From: Alphaproteobacteria bacterium UBA1303
GTDB taxonomy: Bacteria > Pseudomonadota > Alphaproteobacteria > Micropepsales > Micropepsaceae
Assembly (NCBI GenBank): GCA_002307315.1
Contig: DBTZ01000054.1
Span: forward strand, 1 to 64,000
DNA length: 64,000 nt
Reading direction: 5' to 3'
Below, piece by piece: positions 36,454 to 44,593 of the stretch; position 1 is the stretch's first letter, and each line of letters opens with the position of its first letter. The translations under genes were made by a program, and so were the position numbers. The notes below the pieces were generated by a model. That model was given only the letters and a program-made list of their open reading frames with translations, searched no databases and was not told the DNA's origin.

Positions 36454-37986
36454 ATGAGCGATCCCTATGGCGATGACATCGAACCGGTCAGTGGAGGCGG
36501 GAAAGGCAAAAAGCGCTCGCCGCACGCGCGCATTCCTGGTGAGGCGTCGCCGTCAAGTGATATCGATCACTTCCTTGCGCTGCGGGCCCACAACGACATT
36601 GGCAATGCCGAGCGTTTGTGCACGCGCTATGGCGATACGCTGCGCGCCGTGCAAGGCCTGGGCTGGTTCGGCTGGGACGAATTGCACTGGAGCCGCGAGA
36701 ACGGGGAGGACCTGGCGCTGCGGTGTGCGATCGCGACCGCCAAAAGCATCTGGGCCGAAATCGCGGCGTTGCGCAGCGTCAAAGCTCCGGACGAAGATCG
36801 CATCGGCTATTTGATCGACCATGCCCGCACCAGCGGCAATATTGCGCGGCTGAACGGCATGCTCGAAGCCGCTACGCCGGAACTGCGATTGCCGCTCGCG
36901 GCGCTCGATGCCGACCCCTATCTGCTCTACCTGCCCAACGCGGTGCTGCGCCTTTCGCCCGAGATCGCCGAAGTCGCGCGCGACCGGCTTCATTATGCGA
37001 CGAAGCTGACGGCGGTGGCCTACGATCCGGCCGCGCGTGCGCCGAAATGGCTGGCCTTTCTGGCGCAAATTTTTCCTGACGGGGCTTTGCGCGAATTCGT
37101 GCAGCGCGCCGCCGGCTATTCGGTAACCGGCGACATGAGCGAGGAATCCTTTTTTATGTGCTGGGGTAAGGGGCGCAATGGCAAAGGCACCTTCCTGCGC
37201 AGTCTAGCACACGCCCTCGGCACTTATGCAGCCACCCTGCCGGTGGAACTGCTTTTGGAGGGCGCGCCGAAAAGCGGTAACGAGGCGTCGCCGCAATATG
37301 CTGCCTTGACGGGTGTGCGCTATGTGCTGACGACGGAGCCGAAGCCGAATGCGCGCTTCAACGAAGGCGAATTGAAGACACTGACCGGGCGCGACACCAT
37401 CCGCATCCGCGATATGTACGGCAAGCCCTTCGACCTGATGCCGAAGTTCAAGCTGTGGATCGCCTGTAACGACCGCCCCATCGTGCGCTCGACCTCGGAC
37501 GCTTATTGGCGGCGCGTCAAGCTGATCCCCTTTCTGGTGAATATTAGCGAGGAAGAGACCAACCGCTATCTCGAACAGGAGCTGCGCCAAGAGGCGCCCG
37601 GCATCCTCAACTGGATGCTTGAAGGTCTGGAGCATTGGAGCGAACGCGGCTTGCGCCCGCCCGATGCGGTGCTCGCTGCCAATACCAGCTATCGCGACGA
37701 AATGGACCCGCTGCATCGCTTCCTGATCGAGGCGCTGGTGGTTGCGCCGGGCCAGCAGGTGAAGCGCCGAGACTTGTATGCGGCCTATACCGAATATTGC
37801 CAACAGGACGGTGAGGATCCGATGCCGGCCAAGCCGTTCGGCGCGGCAATGACCAACAAGGGCTATCGCCGCAAACACTCCAACGGCACCAACTACATCG
37901 ACCTGACCTTCACGGAAGAGGGGCGAGTGCTGCTGGATAAAGCCGAGTCCCGCGCAGCGGCAAGGTTGAATAGAGGGCTTTTCTGA
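36454..37986 (+). CDS. Phage/plasmid primase-helicase, D5/P4 family (SF3)
   Basis: A 510-residue replication protein. A D5-type N-terminal region leads into an SF3 helicase core: Walker A in CWGKGRNGKGTFLRS, the Walker B region RYVLTTEPK, and sensor/motif C in KFKLWIACNDRP. The C-terminus carries a winged-helix-like end. It probably loads and unwinds phage DNA at the origin; no separate primase is seen. A repeat-rich gap follows. Confidence 0.87.
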   Translation: MSDPYGDDIEPVSGGGKGKKRSPHARIPGEASPSSDIDHFLALRAHNDIGNAERLCTRYGDTLRAVQGLGWFGWDELHWSRENGEDLALRCAIATAKSIWAEIAALRSVKAPDEDRIGYLIDHARTSGNIARLNGMLEAATPELRLPLAALDADPYLLYLPNAVLRLSPEIAEVARDRLHYATKLTAVAYDPAARAPKWLAFLAQIFPDGALREFVQRAAGYSVTGDMSEESFFMCWGKGRNGKGTFLRSLAHALGTYAATLPVELLLEGAPKSGNEASPQYAALTGVRYVLTTEPKPNARFNEGELKTLTGRDTIRIRDMYGKPFDLMPKFKLWIACNDRPIVRSTSDAYWRRVKLIPFLVNISEEETNRYLEQELRQEAPGILNWMLEGLEHWSERGLRPPDAVLAANTSYRDEMDPLHRFLIEALVVAPGQQVKRRDLYAAYTEYCQQDGEDPMPAKPFGAAMTNKGYRRKHSNGTNYIDLTFTEEGRVLLDKAESRAAARLNRGLF

Positions 37987-37991
37987 AGCCC

Positions 37992-38245
37992 GGAAGGATG
38001 TGGAACCATGGAACCATCAAAGCCGAGTTGGGGAGACCGAAAGCGAACGCGTCTTGTGTTGGCGGCAAGATAAGACACAAGCCGCGGCGTTTTATTCTTC
38101 CATGGTTCCACCATGGTTCCGCGTCTAGTCCGCTGAGTGGGTTGGTCAACGGAACGATGGAAGGATCGGAACCTTCACTGCCGTCGTATATGCGCCCGCT
38201 CGCGCACACCTGAACACAAGAGAAAGAAGTCTTCCATCCTTCCAA
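37992..38245. repeat. Repeat-rich gap after the helicase (candidate origin)
   Basis: GGAACCAT occurs at 38002 and 38010 and, inverted, at 38102 and 38113. GGAAGGAT-type words recur at 37992 and 38158 and inverted near 38231. A hairpin CTTGTGT/ACACAAG lies near 38053-38081. No gene fits. Such clustered direct and inverted words next to a replication helicase could be origin iterons. Confidence 0.5.
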
Positions 38246-38265
38246 ATCCATCGGGGGTGTTGAAC

Positions 38266-38823
38266 ATGAACGCCAAGAAGACCATTGCGATTGAGGCGCT
38301 GCTGGAATGGGCTTATGGGCGCGAGAAGGTCCATCTGGCGCGCGAGCCCGGCTTTGGCGAGAGCGGCTTGTTCCGTCCGCGCGGCTTTGGCGGTACCGAT
38401 TCCTGCGAGCGCATCGGTGCGGCGGTGGGATCGAGCATGAACCTCGGCTTTGTGGCGCCGGCCGATGCCTATGCGGTGCGTGATGCGATAGAAGCCTGCG
38501 GCGCCGCCAAGCTGGTGCGCGATTATGCGATCACGGCGCGGCGACCCGATTGGATACCGCAGCCGAAGGTGCGCACGCGGCCGGGCGCCTATTTTGCCGT
38601 CGCCGATCCGGAGTTGAAGGGCTACAAGGGCAAGCCGGTCATCGTCGAGGGCTGGACGTTTACTTGGTCTGGCGACTTGCCCCAAATCGTGGAGGAGCGG
38701 CGCCAGACCTATCGCCGCTGGGCGATGGCGGTGGCCCGCGTGCACGACGCGCTGGCTGGGCGCCTGCGCGATCACGAATTGACGGGCGACCTACCGACGG
38801 AGGAGCCTTGGGCGGGGCATTAG
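38266..38823 (+). CDS. Hypothetical phage protein
   Basis: A 185-residue protein starting at ATG 38266 behind GGGGGTG. Notable parts: WAYGREKVHLARE, a Gly-rich loop, VRDYAITARRPDWIPQPKVR, and VIVEGWTFTWSGDLP. No recognised family. Its base use matches phage genes, unlike the trio that follows. Confidence 0.6.
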   Translation: MNAKKTIAIEALLEWAYGREKVHLAREPGFGESGLFRPRGFGGTDSCERIGAAVGSSMNLGFVAPADAYAVRDAIEACGAAKLVRDYAITARRPDWIPQPKVRTRPGAYFAVADPELKGYKGKPVIVEGWTFTWSGDLPQIVEERRQTYRRWAMAVARVHDALAGRLRDHELTGDLPTEEPWAGH

Positions 38824-39009
38824 GAGGCGCCAGCATCCGAGCCGTCGCAGCCAACATTCCGCGAGACGTTCGCAAGTAGCCTGGCGCGGCGCTATTCGAT
38901 GGCCAAACTAGACGGGGCTGAGTCCCAAATGTTCGCTGTCTCTGTATTTCAACTTGGGTAAATCTGGTAGGATACGGTTGAGCCAATGTTGTCGGGGGGG
39001 GGCAGCGGC

Positions 39010-39465
39010 GTGATCTGCATCGGAATACGCGCAGCACCAAAATCGGTAACATTCGCCATTTACGATGCCGACGCAAAGGCCATTATCACTGTTGAGCAAA
39101 TCAAAATTCCGGCGTCATTCTCGACGCCCAACAAACTGAAATACGTCCGAAGCAATCTACTAGACATCCTCAGGGAGTTTAACGTCACCAAAGCTGGTGT
39201 GCGTGTTTCGGAGCCGTTCGCTAAGAGCCTGAACATAGATCGCGTTCAGATAGAGGGCGTTGTGCAAGAGGCCTTCGCCAGCAGCGAATTGAAGGCGTAT
39301 TATATTGGCCAAATATCGTCCATTTCGGCCCGTTTAGGCATCGAGCGTAACGCTTTCAAGCCCCTGGTAGAAGGTAGCGAGAACTACGACATCGAGAACT
39401 GGCAGGACCTAGACCGTGAAGAGCGAGAGGCCATCCTTTGTGCGATAGGGGCTGTCGATGTTTAA
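39010..39465 (+). CDS. RNase H-fold (RuvC/DUF3010-like) protein, first of a three-gene cargo unit
   Basis: A 151-residue protein. The pattern strand (VICIGIRAAPKSVTFAIYD), a KLKYVRSNLLDILREF helix, strand AGVRVSEP, then a RVQIEGVVQEAF helix fits a RuvC-like or DUF3010-like fold. The first acidic residue expected after the initial strand is not seen (GIRA), so nuclease activity is doubtful. I prefer GTG 39010 after a run of nine G; ATG 38986 upstream would put the G run inside the gene. It overlaps the kinase by 8 bases and is AT-richer than flanking phage genes. Confidence 0.55.
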   Translation: MICIGIRAAPKSVTFAIYDADAKAIITVEQIKIPASFSTPNKLKYVRSNLLDILREFNVTKAGVRVSEPFAKSLNIDRVQIEGVVQEAFASSELKAYYIGQISSISARLGIERNAFKPLVEGSENYDIENWQDLDREEREAILCAIGAVDV

Positions 39466-40501
39466 GCCCTACAACAAGGCGCAGGTGACGTTTGACCTGG
39501 TCGAGGAGATCGGCCAGGAGGGCAATAATTCAAAAACCTACACTGCTTTTGATCATCAACTCAACGCAGAGATAGTGATCAAGCAGATTTCGAAGGCCTC
39601 TCTTCATTCGTCGGCCGAGTTCTTCTCGGAGTCGAAGTCTCTTTACGCGAGCGCACATCCGAATGTCGTCCAGGTGCACTACGCCTGCGAGGACGGAGAT
39701 TCAATTTTCATCGCTATGCCATACTACCGCGATGGGTCGGTACAGCGATTGATGGACATTCGGTACTTGAAAGTCCGCGAGATCGTCAACGTAGGTTGCC
39801 AAGTACTTAGTGCGCTCCATAACATTCATTCGAAGCGCCTTATTCACTTTGATGTTAAGCCGGACAATATTCTACTTTCACCACGCTCCGACGCGCTTCT
39901 GTCGGATTTCGGTCTGGCTAAACAGACGAATTTTTCCGGCATAGCTTACCAAGATCGCTTCTATCTCAAATCCACTCCGCCGGAGGCGATGGTTGGCGAC
40001 CAATTTGATCTTCGATTCGACATCTATCAGTTTGGTGTGACTCTCTATCGTATGTGTAACGGCAACGCGGCATTTCTAGCGCAATTTGCGGCTTACGGAC
40101 CGCCGAACCACTTCGACCGCGATGCGTTTCGATTTGATGTGCGCAACGGTAGGTTCCCGGATCGCGCGGCATTCAAAGCGCACATTCCAGAAAAGCTCCG
40201 CAAAATTATAAAGCGCTGTATTGAACCTTCCCCGACAGCTCGTTTCCCATCGGCATTGGACGTGGCCAACGCACTTGCGGACGTCGACGATGGGTGTTTG
40301 GACTGGTCTTTCAGCGAATCACCTGCTAGTAGAGTATGGGTGAAGAACGAAGGCGGAACAATTTTGGAGTTTACCGCCTTTTCAGACGCGCGGACCGAGT
40401 GTTTCAAGACCACTGCTAGTGGTCAAAGACGCAGATTTGGGGAGGGGTGCAGGGCAACGGCGACCGAAAGGGAAATTAGAAACTTCCTGAGGGATCACTA
40501 A
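39458..40501 (+). CDS. Ser/Thr protein kinase (Hanks type), second of the cargo unit
   Basis: A 347-residue kinase. ATP-site Lys42 (VIKQI), catalytic loop HFDVKPDN (130-137, Asp132), DFG (150-152) and PPEA (174-177) are all present, so it should be active. The glycine loop is atypical (EIGQEGNNSK). The kinase fold ends near 270; about 75 further residues are unknown, and there is no membrane segment, so it is a cytoplasmic kinase. It overlaps its neighbours on both sides, showing tight coupling. Confidence 0.85.
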   Translation: MFKPYNKAQVTFDLVEEIGQEGNNSKTYTAFDHQLNAEIVIKQISKASLHSSAEFFSESKSLYASAHPNVVQVHYACEDGDSIFIAMPYYRDGSVQRLMDIRYLKVREIVNVGCQVLSALHNIHSKRLIHFDVKPDNILLSPRSDALLSDFGLAKQTNFSGIAYQDRFYLKSTPPEAMVGDQFDLRFDIYQFGVTLYRMCNGNAAFLAQFAAYGPPNHFDRDAFRFDVRNGRFPDRAAFKAHIPEKLRKIIKRCIEPSPTARFPSALDVANALADVDDGCLDWSFSESPASRVWVKNEGGTILEFTAFSDARTECFKTTASGQRRRFGEGCRATATEREIRNFLRDH

Positions 40502-40659
40502 TGTCTACGATCAGAAACGTACGAGCGAGGTACGTGCCTCGCGCAGTTCGAGCACCAGCGAAAAGGCGCTCCAAGCCATCTCAGAAAAAGGCCGCAGAGC
40601 TTTCACGGAAATTCGCAAAGGCCGTGATCGACAAATGTTTCTATGTGTCGCTTAGATAA
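40501..40659 (+). CDS. 52-residue basic protein, third of the cargo unit
   Basis: The ATG shares its first base with the kinase stop (TAATG). The product is strongly basic (TIRNVRARYVPRAVRAPAKR, then SKPSQKKAAEL) and ends CFYVSLR. The overlap supports it as a real gene. It could be a kinase substrate or a nucleic-acid-binding partner; no family is recognised. Confidence 0.5.
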   Translation: MSTIRNVRARYVPRAVRAPAKRRSKPSQKKAAELSRKFAKAVIDKCFYVSLR

Positions 40660-41053
40660 CTTTAGCTTCGCAACAAATAGGGTAGTAGGAACGCGCACTG
40701 AGCCTTGGTCGTTCCTGCCGAGTGTCACTTGGTCCTGATACGGATTTACGCCAGCCAGGCTAGAGCGACTGCAAGTGTTGGCGCATCTTTGCCGTACCCC
40801 GAATTGTAACTTCCCGCTTCAAGACTGCCATCGAACTGGGCGCGAACGTGGCGCCAAAATAATCCAGCGAAGCTGCGGCTGGCGCTGCGCCTCGGGCGCA
40901 TTTCGTCGAATCGGGGTGGGCCAATTCCGTAGCAGGGTTCACGAAGATCGCTGATCGAAAAGCCGTGCTTGGTTCGAAAAGCCGCGCTTGCACCCGCCGT
41001 GCTTGTGTCATAAAAACATGACGGCAGAATAATCTGACAGTTGGAGGCCCGGC
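40660..41053. other. Gene-free stretch with TCGAAAAGCCG repeats
   Basis: About 390 bases with no credible gene. Near its end TCGAAAAGCCGTGCTT (40955-40970) and TCGAAAAGCCGCGCTT (40974-40989) lie in tandem, with a partial third GCCGTGCTT at 40996. The same words recur at 42007-42050. Confidence 0.6.
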
Positions 41054-41287
41054 ATGGCTGACGAAAAGCCGCTCAGCGGCGAAAAATTCGAGGGCGTTTG
41101 CGAATTGTTGTGGGGCCCTTCCTGGAAGGGCGAGGCGGCGCGGGCGTTGAAAGTCGCCGACCGTACCATCTACCGCTGGGCGGGCGATGAATTCAGCATA
41201 CCAGCGGGTATCCGCACCGAATTGGCCGCGATCTGCCGCAAGCGGTCTGCCGAGTTGATCAAGGCGGCGGAGCGGCTTGAAAAATAG
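41054..41287 (+). CDS. Small helix-turn-helix-like phage protein
   Basis: A 77-residue protein with a likely DNA-binding motif (GEAARALKVADRTIYRW) followed by a basic helix (RTELAAICRKRSAELIKAAE). Start ATG 41054 after TTGGAGG. Could be a local regulator. Confidence 0.6.
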   Translation: MADEKPLSGEKFEGVCELLWGPSWKGEAARALKVADRTIYRWAGDEFSIPAGIRTELAAICRKRSAELIKAAERLEK

Positions 41288-41320
41288 GCCTTGAGCCGTT
41301 CGCGGCTATGTCCTACTTTT

Positions 41321-41366
41321 CTGACATACCGTCTGGCGTTGGGCCGGGCGAAGTTGGCTAGGAGGC
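41321..41366 (+). repeat. Repeated gene leader, copy A
   Basis: CTGACATACC-GTCTGGCGTTGGGCCGGG followed by a GCGAAGTTGGC element and AGGAGG. It lies directly before the GTG of the next gene. Copies B and C precede two later genes. Confidence 0.7.
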
Positions 41367-41371
41367 CTGAT

Positions 41372-42037
41372 GTGAAACGCATCTCTATTCCCGACGATAA
41401 AGCCGAAGGGCTTTGCCTTGGTTATCCCTACAACACGGAGCTGGTGAACGCCGACGGCGTTTGCATCCATTTCTGGCTTGGCGAGGACGCGGCGCCGGAA
41501 TTGGCCGCGCGTCTTCTGAACCGCGCCAAGCGCGAACGCGACATCGTCGGTTGCACTTGGTCGGGAGGAGCGCCGGTCGGCTTTTGGGCGCAGCAGCATA
41601 TCGGCTCGACTGTGCGCTACATTCCGGAGGCGGGTAGCTGGGTGCGCGACGGGATGAAAATCATCGGTGCGCCACGTCCATGGGGCAAGCAAACCAACGA
41701 AGAAATGTCCCGCGTCGACGCCAACATCGTCGTCACGGCAGGGGCCGGTGATGACGGCGATTGGGCGCATTACCCGCGCCGCATGGTTGAGGCCCATCTT
41801 GCGCTGATCGCTGCCGCGCCGGATCTGTTGGCGCGCTTGCGCGAAGCACGGCAAGCGCTTGCCTATCTCGCCCCCGAACGCTTCGATGACGATGCGCACA
41901 AGGAACGCTGGGGCGCGTTCTTGGAGAACATCGATACGGCCATTGCCGCCGCCGAGGGCGACACCACCTACGCAGAGGGCGGAACGACGGGCGATTTGGC
42001 AAGGTCTGAAAAGCCGCGCTTCGAAAAGCCGTGCTAG
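41372..42037 (+). CDS. Hypothetical phage protein
   Basis: A 221-residue protein started at GTG 41372, 6 bases after a perfect AGGAGG; the longer frame upstream is the repeated leader. It contains an acidic N-terminal half, a central GDWAHYPRRMVEAHLALIAA segment and a helix pair. Its last codons (SEKPRFEKPC) are formed by the TCGAAAAGCCG repeats, which look like an added tail. No family is recognised. Confidence 0.6.
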   Translation: MKRISIPDDKAEGLCLGYPYNTELVNADGVCIHFWLGEDAAPELAARLLNRAKRERDIVGCTWSGGAPVGFWAQQHIGSTVRYIPEAGSWVRDGMKIIGAPRPWGKQTNEEMSRVDANIVVTAGAGDDGDWAHYPRRMVEAHLALIAAAPDLLARLREARQALAYLAPERFDDDAHKERWGAFLENIDTAIAAAEGDTTYAEGGTTGDLARSEKPRFEKPC

Positions 42038-42050
42038 CGAAAAGCCGCGA
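42007..42050. repeat. TCGAAAAGCCG tandem repeat, second cluster
   Basis: Three units: TGAAAAGCCGCGCTT, TCGAAAAGCCGTGCTA and GCGAAAAGCCGCGA, placed over the 3' end of the previous gene. Same word family as 40955-41004. Confidence 0.6.
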
Positions 42051-42206
42051 TGGCTATATCGCCCCGAATTGCAAGCACTACATGCAATAGGATTTGACGA
42101 CGGGCGCCTGCGATAAGTGGGCGCCTTTGTCTTGTGCTGCCGTTTGATAGACGCACCAAGATATTCGCCGTTTCCCTTGAAGGGTTGGCACCTATGGCAT
42201 AAATTA

Positions 42207-42254
42207 CTGACATACCGTCTGGCGTTGGGCCGGGCGGAGCTGGCGAAAGGGCCG
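42207..42254 (+). repeat. Repeated gene leader, copy B
   Basis: CTGACATACC, then GTCTGGCGTTGGGCCGGG, GCGGAGCTGGC and GAAAGGG, ending a few bases before the ATG at 42259. The first 33 bases equal copy A. Confidence 0.7.
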
Positions 42255-42258
42255 GACC

Positions 42259-42636
42259 ATGACTCGCGAACAAGAGCGCAAATTGCGCGCGTCGCTGCGT
42301 TCAAAAGATATTGAGCGCTTAGCGGACGAATATCAGCTTACGGCAATCCTCACATTGCGGCGCCCGCAAGAGCCGACCTATTTCGCGGCCGTCGATGCGG
42401 CGCTGTTGACGAAAATCGGTCGGCGCTTATCGGCCATTGCGATTGCCGATTGCAATTACGGCAACACACCCCGCCGTGAACGTGAATACGAAAAACTAAC
42501 CGAACGCGCCAAAACGATTGCTGCTTGGTACGGCTTGACAGCCGAAAGCGGCGGCGATCCGCGCGGCTATGTGTTGCGGATTGTTGGGGACGGCATTCCC
42601 CGCAATTCCATGGGCGACGGTTACGGTATCGCGTGA
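42259..42636 (+). CDS. Hypothetical phage protein
   Basis: A 125-residue protein beginning EQERKLRASLRSKDIERLAD, with a helical N-half and a short strand-rich C-half (GYVLRIVGDGIPRNSMGDGY). Its Shine-Dalgarno (GAAAGGG) is supplied by leader copy B. No family is recognised. Confidence 0.6.
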   Translation: MTREQERKLRASLRSKDIERLADEYQLTAILTLRRPQEPTYFAAVDAALLTKIGRRLSAIAIADCNYGNTPRREREYEKLTERAKTIAAWYGLTAESGGDPRGYVLRIVGDGIPRNSMGDGYGIA

Positions 42637-42645
42637 GGGGCGGCC

Positions 42646-43446
42646 ATGACGAAGCGAACCGTGAGCGTCAACATTCCTTTTCATGGCTTTTATGAAAGCC
42701 TTTGGAGTGAGGAAGTCGACCGCGAAGAACAACAGGAAATCGAATATTTCGAAACCGAACGGCAGAGCGAGGACGGCATTCCGCGGGAACTGCATCTGAC
42801 GGGCGAAGAATACGGAGAAATTCTCACGCGGGCGACGGACTACAGAAGCGCCTATTTGGCCATTGCGCGTTGCTATGTGGACGCCTTCGACCAAATTGTC
42901 AGCGCGCAAATCGGTTTTCGTCTTGGCTGCACCTTCGAAGAAATGGTCAGCCCGGATTACTACAACTTCGAAACGGATAGGCTGTTCGTCCGTATCCGCT
43001 ATGCCGCTATCTGCAAGCTGTTTCGCATCAGCCGGGCCGATGGTCATCGGCATTTGGCCAAAGTGATCCGGGAGCGGCATACGTCCTATGACGGGTTTTA
43101 TTCGTACTATTCGAATGACCTGGAACGCTGGTTATCCAAGCCGCTGCAGGATTGGGACCATAACGAGTTATGCACACTTCTTTGTGCCGCGTGGTCGAGC
43201 TGCGGCGGCTTCTCCCAAGATTGGCATAACGAGATTGCCGACATGATGCTGGACAGCGACGGCCTCTACCACGAATGGAGCGCGGCGGTGGATTGGGACG
43301 AAGTCACGCGGAATGTGGACGAGTTGCGGGCGGAGCGCGTCGCCGATTTGAAACGCGATAATCCAGACTATGTTGAGCCGTCCTATCGTTGCCCGCATAC
43401 CCTCGACCTGTTTCGTGACTATGCGGCGGAGCGCGTGGCGAACTAA
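42646..43446 (+). CDS. Hypothetical phage protein
   Basis: A 266-residue, acidic and Tyr/Trp-rich protein (SYDGFYSYYSNDLERWLS, GGFSQDWHNEIADMM, GLYHEWSAAVDWDEV). It resembles large uncharacterised early proteins of alphaproteobacterial phages and conjugative elements, but I cannot name a family. 9 bases separate it from the previous gene. Confidence 0.6.
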   Translation: MTKRTVSVNIPFHGFYESLWSEEVDREEQQEIEYFETERQSEDGIPRELHLTGEEYGEILTRATDYRSAYLAIARCYVDAFDQIVSAQIGFRLGCTFEEMVSPDYYNFETDRLFVRIRYAAICKLFRISRADGHRHLAKVIRERHTSYDGFYSYYSNDLERWLSKPLQDWDHNELCTLLCAAWSSCGGFSQDWHNEIADMMLDSDGLYHEWSAAVDWDEVTRNVDELRAERVADLKRDNPDYVEPSYRCPHTLDLFRDYAAERVAN

Positions 43447-43462
43447 TCAGAACAACGAATGC

Positions 43463-43499
43463 GTCTGGCATTGGGCCGGACAAAATTGGCGAAAGGCCG
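43463..43499 (+). repeat. Repeated gene leader, copy C (diverged)
   Basis: GTCTGGCATTGGGCCGGA, then CAAAATTGGC and GAAAGG, with the ATG at 43504. It lacks the CTGACATACC part. Confidence 0.65.
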
Positions 43500-43503
43500 A
43501 ACC

Positions 43504-44217
43504 ATGAACATCAGTGAATTGAAATTGTGCCTTGAACGCCGCGCGGCGCGTCGCGCGGCCTATGTCTGTCACGGCGCGAACGCCTGTCGCGTCGCGCATT
43601 TATCGGGCGGGTGGAACCAACCGGACAAGGAAGGCGCCCGCTTTGTCGAGAAATTGGACGACGCCGGCTTGCGATTGGCCGGCTATGCGGATGCGTTTAT
43701 CCGGATCAACCATACGGGTTGGTATTGCGATACCAGTCAGCACGATACCTTTCGCGGCGCCGTGCTGCAGCTTCCGGCGCGAGAGCGGCGCTCCGTCTTT
43801 GTCGCGGCCTATCGCGAGCCGTGGAATGACGGTTACCGTGTTGATGTTCGTGGCGGGTTGTTTGACGATGCGAAAGAGGCCGCTGGTGTGGCGGATGACT
43901 TTGCGCGGATCGAAGCGGAACGCGCCCGCGACTATGACGATGCGTGGCAGAGCGGCGCGCGCTATGCGGCGTTGGGCGAGCTGATCGGCGAAAGACGGCG
44001 CGAGGCGCTCGCTTTGATCCGGGAAATCAAAGCGGCGGGGCAAGTCTTCACGCCTGCCATTTGCCAAACCCTGCGGGCGCGGCTTGACGCTATCGCCGGG
44101 GAGGTAAAGCGGGCACGGCAGGATCGCGCCGCGCTATGCGATGCTGGCGCATGGTTCGTTCGCAACTGCGGTGCGGCGTTCAATGACGGGGCTGGCGAGG
44201 TGGTATTTGCCGTCTGA
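43504..44217 (+). CDS. Hypothetical phage protein
   Basis: A 237-residue protein started at ATG 43504 behind GAAAGG from leader copy C; the frame is open upstream to 43459 but that part is the leader. Arg-rich N-terminus (ERRAARRAAYVCHGANACRV), a middle strand-rich part (WYCDTSQHDTFRGAVLQLPA) and a helical C-half. No family is recognised. It ends just before a terminator. Confidence 0.6.
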   Translation: MNISELKLCLERRAARRAAYVCHGANACRVAHLSGGWNQPDKEGARFVEKLDDAGLRLAGYADAFIRINHTGWYCDTSQHDTFRGAVLQLPARERRSVFVAAYREPWNDGYRVDVRGGLFDDAKEAAGVADDFARIEAERARDYDDAWQSGARYAALGELIGERRREALALIREIKAAGQVFTPAICQTLRARLDAIAGEVKRARQDRAALCDAGAWFVRNCGAAFNDGAGEVVFAV

Positions 44218-44234
44218 CGTCTTCGCTTGATTTG

Positions 44235-44274
44235 GCCCGGCGGGCGTCCTATCGGCCCTGCCGGGCTTTTCTTT
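44235..44274 (+). terminator. Terminator of the early genes
   Basis: GCCCGGC (44235-44241) pairs with GCCGGGC (44260-44266) and is followed by TTTTCTTTT. It closes the early operon. Confidence 0.8.
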
Positions 44275-44593
44275 TGCCCGGCCCGCAAAAATAATTTCGA
44301 CCGTCAAAAGGCTATAGGGTGCACGCCGCTACGCCATAGCGCGCCTTGCTGTGCCCGCGGACGGCCTTGACGAATTTCCCCAAAACCTTGACCGTGCACC
44401 TGGATGTTGAAATGCGCCCGGAGGCTCGAAAAGCCCGCCGGGCGTTTTGCTTTGCGGGCAACACTGTCCTGCGGCGCGGTAGCCGCCTGCTAGCGCGCTT
44501 GCCGCCCGTCAAGGCCCGCGGGTCCTTCCCGCCCCGAAAACCCATACGGGCAGGCGGCGCGTTTGGGGTTTGCAGTGAAGGGATTCGGAAGCG
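44275..44593 (+). other. Gap before the late genes, with a second terminator-like hairpin
   Basis: No credible gene in 320 bases. CGCCCGG (44415-44421) and CCGGGCG (44438-44444) form a stem followed by TTTTGC, a second possible terminator. The late promoter probably lies here, but I cannot identify it. Confidence 0.5.

Noticed and set aside
40955..42050. Repeat clusters considered as a CRISPR array
   Set aside because: Units are 16-19 bases in near-direct tandem with 0-3 base gaps, no spacers of even length, and no cas genes. No CRISPR array is present in the window.
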